Part shown: positions 59,081 to 64,000 of the stretch, one piece after another | How the letters are laid out: each line of letters begins with the position of its first letter | How positions within the stretch are numbered: position 1 is the first letter of the stretch | Origin: JBALVT01 sp965262875 | GTDB lineage: Bacteria > Pseudomonadota > Gammaproteobacteria > Pseudomonadales > Halieaceae | Length of the DNA stretch: 64,000 nucleotides | Assembly: GCA_965262875.1 (NCBI GenBank) | Contig: OZ253569.1 | Location: 5,084,001-5,148,000 of the forward strand | Reading direction: 5' to 3' | Position numbers and translations under genes: made by a program | The notes under the pieces: model-generated | The model's database searches: none | The model's input: the letters and a program-made list of their open reading frames with translations, nothing else | Told to the model about the DNA's origin: nothing

Positions 59081-59527
59081 ATGAAAAAACTAACTGCACT
59101 CGCCCTCATTCTCACAGCATGCACCGCAACTGCTGAAATCAAATTAGTGCCGCTGGATATGGAATTGGGCTACTGGGAGACAACAACCAAGATTGAAGAA
59201 AGTGAGATGATGCAAGGTGCCGTAGAATCCGATGTGGACGGACAATGCATAACTCCGGATTCCTTTAAAGATATGGAGAAGCAAATGACGGAATCTATGG
59301 GAGGTGAAGACGGGCAAAACTGTCAGTTTGAGGTAACTAAAAGCACCAGCCGGGAAATGAGCGGGTTGGTTAAGTGTGCAGGCATCCCAAGCACTATCCG
59401 CACACAGGTCATCAATTCAAAGCATCATGAATCAACGGTAATTAGTGTGGTGCCAGGGATAGGAGAGAATAAAATTCTCTCAACGGCTCAGTGGAAGTCA
59501 GCTACGTGTCCTCAGGATTTAAAATAG
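59081..59527 (+). CDS. DUF3617 periplasmic protein
   Basis: The start at 59081 gives a signal peptide (KKLTALALILTACTATAEIK); it could be a lipoprotein at ACTAT or a cleaved protein at ATAE. The mature part has ELGYWETTTKIE, DGQCITPDSF and a cysteine pair typical of DUF3617. Family function is unknown. The protein is 148 residues. Confidence 0.8.
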   Translation: MKKLTALALILTACTATAEIKLVPLDMELGYWETTTKIEESEMMQGAVESDVDGQCITPDSFKDMEKQMTESMGGEDGQNCQFEVTKSTSREMSGLVKCAGIPSTIRTQVINSKHHESTVISVVPGIGENKILSTAQWKSATCPQDLK

Positions 59528-59555
59528 TCGAATACTCTTGGGGACAAATTAAGGG

Positions 59556-60161
59556 TTAGTTGTCGTTCTCGCTGATTCCGGCAATAAAAGTCAACACACC
59601 GGTGTCTACCTGCCTGCGCAAATCGATATGACGTTCGAACAGCTGCGGGGTATCGACTTTCAAAATGGCCAGTCCGTGGATGCCCGCCCATGCGGCGTTC
59701 GCCAGGTAGGCGATATCTTGATCTTTAAAAATTCCCTGCTCGATACCGGCGCGCAGTATCTCCTGGACCAAGCCGTAGGTCTCGCGAATCGCATCGCGCA
59801 ATTGAGGGTATTTTTGCGTGGGCTGTAAGGTTGGCCCAAACATCAGTTTGAAAAGGTCAGGGTGGTTACTGGCGTAATCCACATAGGTATGTGCAAAGGC
59901 GATAAGGCCTTCGCGCGGGCAATCCCCGGCGGTTTGGCCAGCGGACCGCAGGTTTGCGAGTAGGTTCTGATAGCCCAGGGTTGCCAGGGCTGCCAGCAAT
60001 TGGTTTTTATCGGAAAAATGGCGGTAGGGTGCTGTTTGAGAGACACCCACCTCGCGAGCTAATGCTCGCAAGCTGAGTGCTTCGGTACCAATTTCTTGTA
60101 ACTGCTGGAGCGCGGTGTCCAGCAGTTCTGCCCTTAAATTACCGTGGTGGTAGCTCTTCAC
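59556..60161 (-). CDS. TetR-family transcriptional regulator
   Basis: This 201-residue repressor has an N-terminal helix-turn-helix (LSLRALAREVGVSQTAPYRHF) and a TetR_C-type ligand domain. The start is GTG, overlapping the mdh stop (GTGA), so it is translated with mdh. The ligand is unknown. It may respond to a hydrophobic metabolite. Confidence 0.9.
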   Translation of the reverse strand: MKSYHHGNLRAELLDTALQQLQEIGTEALSLRALAREVGVSQTAPYRHFSDKNQLLAALATLGYQNLLANLRSAGQTAGDCPREGLIAFAHTYVDYASNHPDLFKLMFGPTLQPTQKYPQLRDAIRETYGLVQEILRAGIEQGIFKDQDIAYLANAAWAGIHGLAILKVDTPQLFERHIDLRRQVDTGVLTFIAGISENDN

Positions 60162-61138
60162 GGAAGCAGGTGTTGCACTGCATCCCGCTCTTCGGTGAGC
60201 TCTGTTTCGGTGGCAGTCATTTTCGCCTGGCTAAATTCGCCGACTTCAACACCCTGGACAATTTCCCAATCGCCATTCGCACAGCGGCAGGGGAATGAGT
60301 AGATCAGGCCTTCGGTAATACCGTAGGAGCCATCTGAATAGACACCCATGGATACCCAATTATCACCCTCGGTGCCCAGAGCCCAGCTTCGCATGTGGCC
60401 GATAGCTGCGTTGGCAGCCGAGGCGGCAGAAGATGCACCGCGGGCCTTAATAATTGCTGCGCCACGCTGCTGAACAGTGGGAATGAATTCGCCTTCGTAC
60501 CACTCCTGGTCGATCAAACCAATAGCAGCGGATCCATCCACTTTGGCATTGAACAGGTCGGGATACTGCGTTGCAGAGTGATTGCCCCAGATGGTCATAT
60601 TGCTCACATCATTCACGGTCTTGCCGGTTTTGATAGCGAGCTGTGTCATTGCACGGTTGTGATCCAGGCGAGTCATTGCGGTGAAGTTGCGTGGGTCAAT
60701 ACCGGGTGCGTTGCGCTGAGTGATCAGTGAGTTGGTATTAGCAGGGTTGCCCACTACCAGCACTTTAATGTCGCGGCTGGCGCTCTCGTTGATCGCCTTG
60801 CCCTGCACAGAGAAGATGGCGGCGTTGGCCTCCAAAAGATCCTTGCGCTCCATACCGGGGCCACGAGGACGTGCACCGACCAACAATGCATAGTCTGCAT
60901 CTTTAAAGCCGGTATTCGGGTCGTCTGTGCACACAACGCCAGCGAGCAGAGGGAATGCGCAGTCTTCCAATTCCATTTTCACGCCGTCAAGGGCTTCTAG
61001 AGCAGGTGTGATGTCCAACAATTGCAGGATGACTGGCTGGTCTTCGCCCAGCATACCGCCAGAGGCAATTCTGAACAAAAGTGCGTAGCCAATTTGGCCG
61101 GCAGCACCGGTGACAGTTACACGAACGGCTTGTTTCAT
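60158..61138 (-). CDS. mdh: Malate dehydrogenase
   Basis: This NAD-dependent enzyme interconverts malate and oxaloacetate in the TCA cycle. The 326-residue protein from the ATG at 61138 has the nucleotide-binding TGAAGQIGYALLFR, the active-site loop arginines (GARPRGPGMERKDLL), TRLDHNRA and the catalytic histidine in TIWGNHSATQYPD. The gene is intact. It is divergent from ttcA across about 150 bases, and co-translated with tetR. Confidence 0.96.
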   Translation of the reverse strand: MKQAVRVTVTGAAGQIGYALLFRIASGGMLGEDQPVILQLLDITPALEALDGVKMELEDCAFPLLAGVVCTDDPNTGFKDADYALLVGARPRGPGMERKDLLEANAAIFSVQGKAINESASRDIKVLVVGNPANTNSLITQRNAPGIDPRNFTAMTRLDHNRAMTQLAIKTGKTVNDVSNMTIWGNHSATQYPDLFNAKVDGSAAIGLIDQEWYEGEFIPTVQQRGAAIIKARGASSAASAANAAIGHMRSWALGTEGDNWVSMGVYSDGSYGITEGLIYSFPCRCANGDWEIVQGVEVGEFSQAKMTATETELTEERDAVQHLLP

Positions 61139-61287
61139 CGCTGAGGTTCCTTTTGGGTCCAATGGGTCAATATTTTCGGGCGATCATTGTCGAGGGAAAT
61201 AGGCAAAAACACAAGTGAGATGACAGCGGTAGACGAGTGATCGGCCAGGCGCGTAAAATGCACGCCAAATCAAGGACTAATCGAACA

Positions 61288-62136
61288 ATGACCGTGCTGG
61301 ATCTGGATCGCAAGGAAAAACCGGAATACAACAAGTTGCGCAAGCGTTTGCGGCGCGATGTGGGCAAAGCCATCGCGGACTACAACATGATCGAGGAGGA
61401 CGACCGGATCATGGTGTGCCTCTCTGGCGGCAAGGATTCCTATGGGATGCTGGATATACTCATCAACCTCCGCGACAGTGCCCCGATTAACTTCGAGCTA
61501 ATTGCGGTGAATCTGGATCAGAAGCAACCCGGGTTCCCTGAAGAGGTCCTGCCTGAATACCTCTCGAATTTGGGTATCCCCTTTTATATCCTCGAAAAAG
61601 ACACCTATAGCATTGTTATGGAGGTGATCCCCGACGGTAAAACGACTTGCGGCTTGTGCTCGCGTTTGCGGCGCGGCAGCTTATACGGTTTCGCCGAAGA
61701 GATTGGGGCCAGCAAGATAGCTCTGGGGCATCACCGGGACGATATCGTCGAAACCCTTTTTCTGAATATGTTTTTCAATGGCAAGCTTAAAGCCATGCCC
61801 CCAAAATTGTTGAGTGACGATAAGAAAAATGTGGTGATTCGGCCCATGGCCTACTGCAGGGAAACCGACCTTCAGAAGTTTTCGCAGTTCCAGCAATACC
61901 CCGTTATTCCCTGCAACTTATGTGGTTCCCAAGAGAACCTGCAGCGTGTTCAGGTTAAGAAAATGCTGGCGGCCTGGGAGAAGGAATATCCCGGGCGAAC
62001 TGAATCTATCTTTCGCAGCATCAAAAACATTGCGCCTTCGCAGTTGGGGGATGTCAATCTGTTTGATTTTGGTTCCTTGCGGACCGAGATCGACACCGAC
62101 CTGAACCTACCCGGCATAAGGGTTGTTAATCTCTAG
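61288..62136 (+). CDS. ttcA: tRNA 2-thiocytidine synthetase TtcA
   Basis: This iron-sulfur enzyme adds sulfur to cytidine 32 in tRNA. The 282-residue protein from the ATG at 61288 has the PP-loop SGGKDSYG and two cysteine motifs (CGLC in TTCGLCSRLRRG and a later CNLCGS) that hold the [4Fe-4S] cluster. GHHRDDIVETLFLN is also typical. It is followed 3 bases later by ccmA. Confidence 0.96.
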   Translation: MTVLDLDRKEKPEYNKLRKRLRRDVGKAIADYNMIEEDDRIMVCLSGGKDSYGMLDILINLRDSAPINFELIAVNLDQKQPGFPEEVLPEYLSNLGIPFYILEKDTYSIVMEVIPDGKTTCGLCSRLRRGSLYGFAEEIGASKIALGHHRDDIVETLFLNMFFNGKLKAMPPKLLSDDKKNVVIRPMAYCRETDLQKFSQFQQYPVIPCNLCGSQENLQRVQVKKMLAAWEKEYPGRTESIFRSIKNIAPSQLGDVNLFDFGSLRTEIDTDLNLPGIRVVNL

Positions 62137-62139
62137 CCT

Positions 62140-62757
62140 ATGCCCACCGAGACTCCCATGAGTCCCTTTTTGAAGGTGAGCGGCCTCAGTCTCGAGCGCG
62201 GCGGTCGCGAACTTTTTCAGGAGCTCTCATTTGAGGTGCACTCGGGCCAGCTGGTTCAGCTCACAGGAGCCAATGGTGCGGGTAAGACCGGTTTATTGCG
62301 TATTATTGCCGGGCTGTCTCGATACGGGTTCGAAGGAACTGTGGAGAAATCTGTTTCGCAGCTCTATCTCGGCCATCAAGCGGCAGTAAAAGGTCTTTTG
62401 ACGCCGCGGGAGAACCTCGCCTGGCACGTCGACGGTGAAGGTTTGAGAACGGATGAGCAGATAGAGCATGCTCTCGCTCAAGTGGGGCTTTACGGTTACG
62501 AAGATTTACCCAGTCACAATCTGTCTGCCGGGCAGCACCGGCGTGTCAATCTGGCCAGGCTATATTTATCGGATAGCCCACTATGGCTTTTGGATGAGCC
62601 CTTCACGGCGATAGATGCCGAGGGAATATCGGCCTTGGAAACTCACGTCACCAACCATGTGCGCGATGGCGGAGCGCTGGTTTTGACCTCTCATCAGGCT
62701 TTGTCGGTGGACTATCCAGTCTCCGTTCTCTCTCTGGATGGAGGGCTGACGGTGTGA
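62140..62757 (+). CDS. ccmA: Cytochrome c maturation ATPase CcmA
   Basis: This ABC ATPase of the CcmABCD heme handling complex has 205 residues. Walker A GANGAGKTG, signature LSAGQHRRV and Walker B LWLLDEP are present. It drives release of holo-CcmE. It overlaps ccmB by 4 bases. Confidence 0.94.
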   Translation: MPTETPMSPFLKVSGLSLERGGRELFQELSFEVHSGQLVQLTGANGAGKTGLLRIIAGLSRYGFEGTVEKSVSQLYLGHQAAVKGLLTPRENLAWHVDGEGLRTDEQIEHALAQVGLYGYEDLPSHNLSAGQHRRVNLARLYLSDSPLWLLDEPFTAIDAEGISALETHVTNHVRDGGALVLTSHQALSVDYPVSVLSLDGGLTV

Positions 62758-63440
62758 CAAGCCCAAGTAGCCTCCAATTTTGCCTGCGATTGCTAAAACG
62801 GCAGTTGGTTTTGGCCGTCAGAAGACCGATTGAAATCGGCAACCCGCTGTTGTTTTTTGTGATGGTCGTTTCGCTTTTTCCTCTGGGGTTGGGTCCTGAG
62901 CCAGAATCTTTGGCGCAATTTGCTCCAGGGATACTGTGGATCGTTGCACTACTTTCGAACTTGCTGACCTCTGATGTGGTGTTCCGCGGAGATTTTGAGG
63001 ATGGGAGCCTCGAACAATTGCTGCTTTCCCCGCAACCCCTGTATTTTTCCGTCTTCACCTATTGTGTGGCGCACTGGCTGATCACAGGCTTGTTGCTGGC
63101 CCTGGTCTCACCCGTTTTTGCGCTAATGCTGAATCTCTCTTTTGAGGCAATAGGAACACTGGTTTTGAGTTTGATGCTTGGAACTGGCGTTCTCAGTTTA
63201 ATAGGATGCATTGGCGCCGCGCTTACAGTTGGGCTCAAACGCGGCGGCATGCTGATATCTCTGCTGATTCTTCCTCTGTATGTGCCGGTTCTAATCTTCG
63301 GTAGTGCGGCGGTGGCCGGTGCAGTCAATGGAGTGGCAGTCGCCCCCTATCTGGCCATTCTAGGTGCCATGTTGTGTCTTTCGATAGCGCTGGCGCCCTT
63401 TGCGATCGCCGCTGGCCTACGGATTAGCGTCGATGCATAG
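62754..63440 (+). CDS. ccmB: Cytochrome c maturation membrane protein CcmB
   Basis: This 228-residue protein with six membrane helices has the CcmB-typical FFVMVVSLFPLGLGPEP and FRGDFEDGSLEQLLLSP segments. It partners with CcmA. Translation begins at GTG, overlapping the ccmA stop (GTGA). Confidence 0.93.
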   Translation: MTSPSSLQFCLRLLKRQLVLAVRRPIEIGNPLLFFVMVVSLFPLGLGPEPESLAQFAPGILWIVALLSNLLTSDVVFRGDFEDGSLEQLLLSPQPLYFSVFTYCVAHWLITGLLLALVSPVFALMLNLSFEAIGTLVLSLMLGTGVLSLIGCIGAALTVGLKRGGMLISLLILPLYVPVLIFGSAAVAGAVNGVAVAPYLAILGAMLCLSIALAPFAIAAGLRISVDA

Positions 63441-63518
63441 TGGCGAATATGTAAGCATTGTGCAGATGCCGCATATTCAGTTGTTACTCGACACTGCCGC
63501 TGTATAATCGGCGCCTCT

Positions 63519-64000
63519 ATGTGGTCACTCTTTCATAAGTTCGGCTCTCCACCCTGGCTGTACACGCTCTCTGGATCCATTTTGCGCTGGCTGTTGCCAA
63601 TAGCAGTGATGGCCCTGATCGTGGGTATGGTCTGGGGCTTGCTCTTTACTGCTCCTGATTTTCGTCAGGGCAATAGTTATCGCATTATCTACATTCACGT
63701 TCCCGCCTCCGTGGTAGCCCTTGCAGCTTATTATGTAATGGCGCTTGCAGGGGCGGTCAGCCTCATCTGGAAAATGAAAATGGCAGATGCTGCGATGAAG
63801 GCCTGTGCTCCCATCGGTGCGGTTCTCACCTTTTTGGCTCTGGTTACAGGCGCAATCTGGGGTAAGCCCACATGGGGTACCTGGTGGGTTTGGGATGCCA
63901 GAGTGACCTCAATGCTGATTTTGTTCTTCCTTTACGTGGGCGTTATCGCTTTGTATGAGGCCTACGACAATAAAGTGGCTGCCGGGCGAGCCTGTGCCAT
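63519..64000 (+). CDS. ccmC: Cytochrome c maturation heme-handling protein CcmC (3' end outside window)
   Basis: The frame is open from the ATG at 63519 to the window end. Membrane helices begin at residue 18. The tryptophan-rich heme-binding motif WGTWWVWDARVTS is present, with histidine in YIHVPASV. The order ccmA-ccmB-ccmC is standard. Confidence 0.95.
   Translation, partial: MWSLFHKFGSPPWLYTLSGSILRWLLPIAVMALIVGMVWGLLFTAPDFRQGNSYRIIYIHVPASVVALAAYYVMALAGAVSLIWKMKMADAAMKACAPIGAVLTFLALVTGAIWGKPTWGTWWVWDARVTSMLILFFLYVGVIALYEAYDNKVAAGRACA

Noticed and set aside
1..64000. tRNA, rRNA or riboswitch genes
   Set aside because: No cloverleaf, rRNA segment or known riboswitch core was recognised on either strand.

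Overview
The window looks like chromosomal DNA of a marine-type gammaproteobacterium, probably near Cellvibrionales (Spongiibacteraceae or Halieaceae). Supporting gene content is cytochrome c maturation ccmABC, an Mdh-TtcA divergent pair, a type II secretion locus, and an oxidative cluster of DUF1214, sulfotransferase, SDR and CYP153-like genes. The lineage call is an inference from gene content only. The stretch carries many insertion sequences (IS4, IS3, IS30, IS256, IS1380, IS110, and IS91 and IS6 remnants) and many broken genes, so this part of the genome is decaying or rearranging.

Layout. 1-9.1 kb: a type I restriction-modification island in the unusual order hsdR, dinD, hsdS, three truncated rhuM copies packed with repeats, hsdM, then the stump of an AAA ATPase. 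9.1-16.1 kb: transposase fragments, a broken MFS transporter, intact DUF1214, sulfotransferase and SDR genes, then a deleted CYP153-like P450 joined to a cut acyltransferase. 16.2-24.6 kb: mostly housekeeping and metabolic genes (a PyrD-PyrK fusion, AvtA, YtoQ, VF530, a deleted aquaporin, a small sulfotransferase, an agmatinase-family enzyme with an MFS transporter). 24.6-36.9 kb: a minus-strand type II secretion operon, gspD-E-L-M-F-G-H-I-J-K, a large Ig-like lipoprotein, then a short gspC. 37.0-39.2 kb: Lnt and a signal peptidase I. 39.2-40.46 kb: a frameshifted, truncated carboxylesterase.

40.46-52.8 kb is the main attraction, a minimal type I-F2 (I-Fv) CRISPR-Cas locus. It has cas1, cas2-3, cas7fv, cas5fv and cas6f, all on the minus strand, followed by a leader and an array of 63 perfect 28-nt repeats plus one partial repeat. 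All 63 spacers are exactly 32 nt. The cas2-3 gene is split by an IS4-family element with 13-bp terminal inverted repeats and an exact 8-bp target duplication. Removing the element and one duplication copy restores a 983-codon reading frame. The array's trailer end is cut within a repeat and joined to the broken esterase, and cas1 is preceded directly by a truncated IS3 element. The locus therefore shows an intact guide and effector set, a disconnected nuclease, and rearranged borders.

53-58 kb is a dense IS graveyard, including a perfect six-copy 45-bp minisatellite inside a dead IS1380 transposase. 58-64 kb returns to chromosomal genes: a TerB-like protein, a DUF3617 protein, TetR, Mdh, TtcA and CcmA-CcmB-CcmC, the last running off the window.
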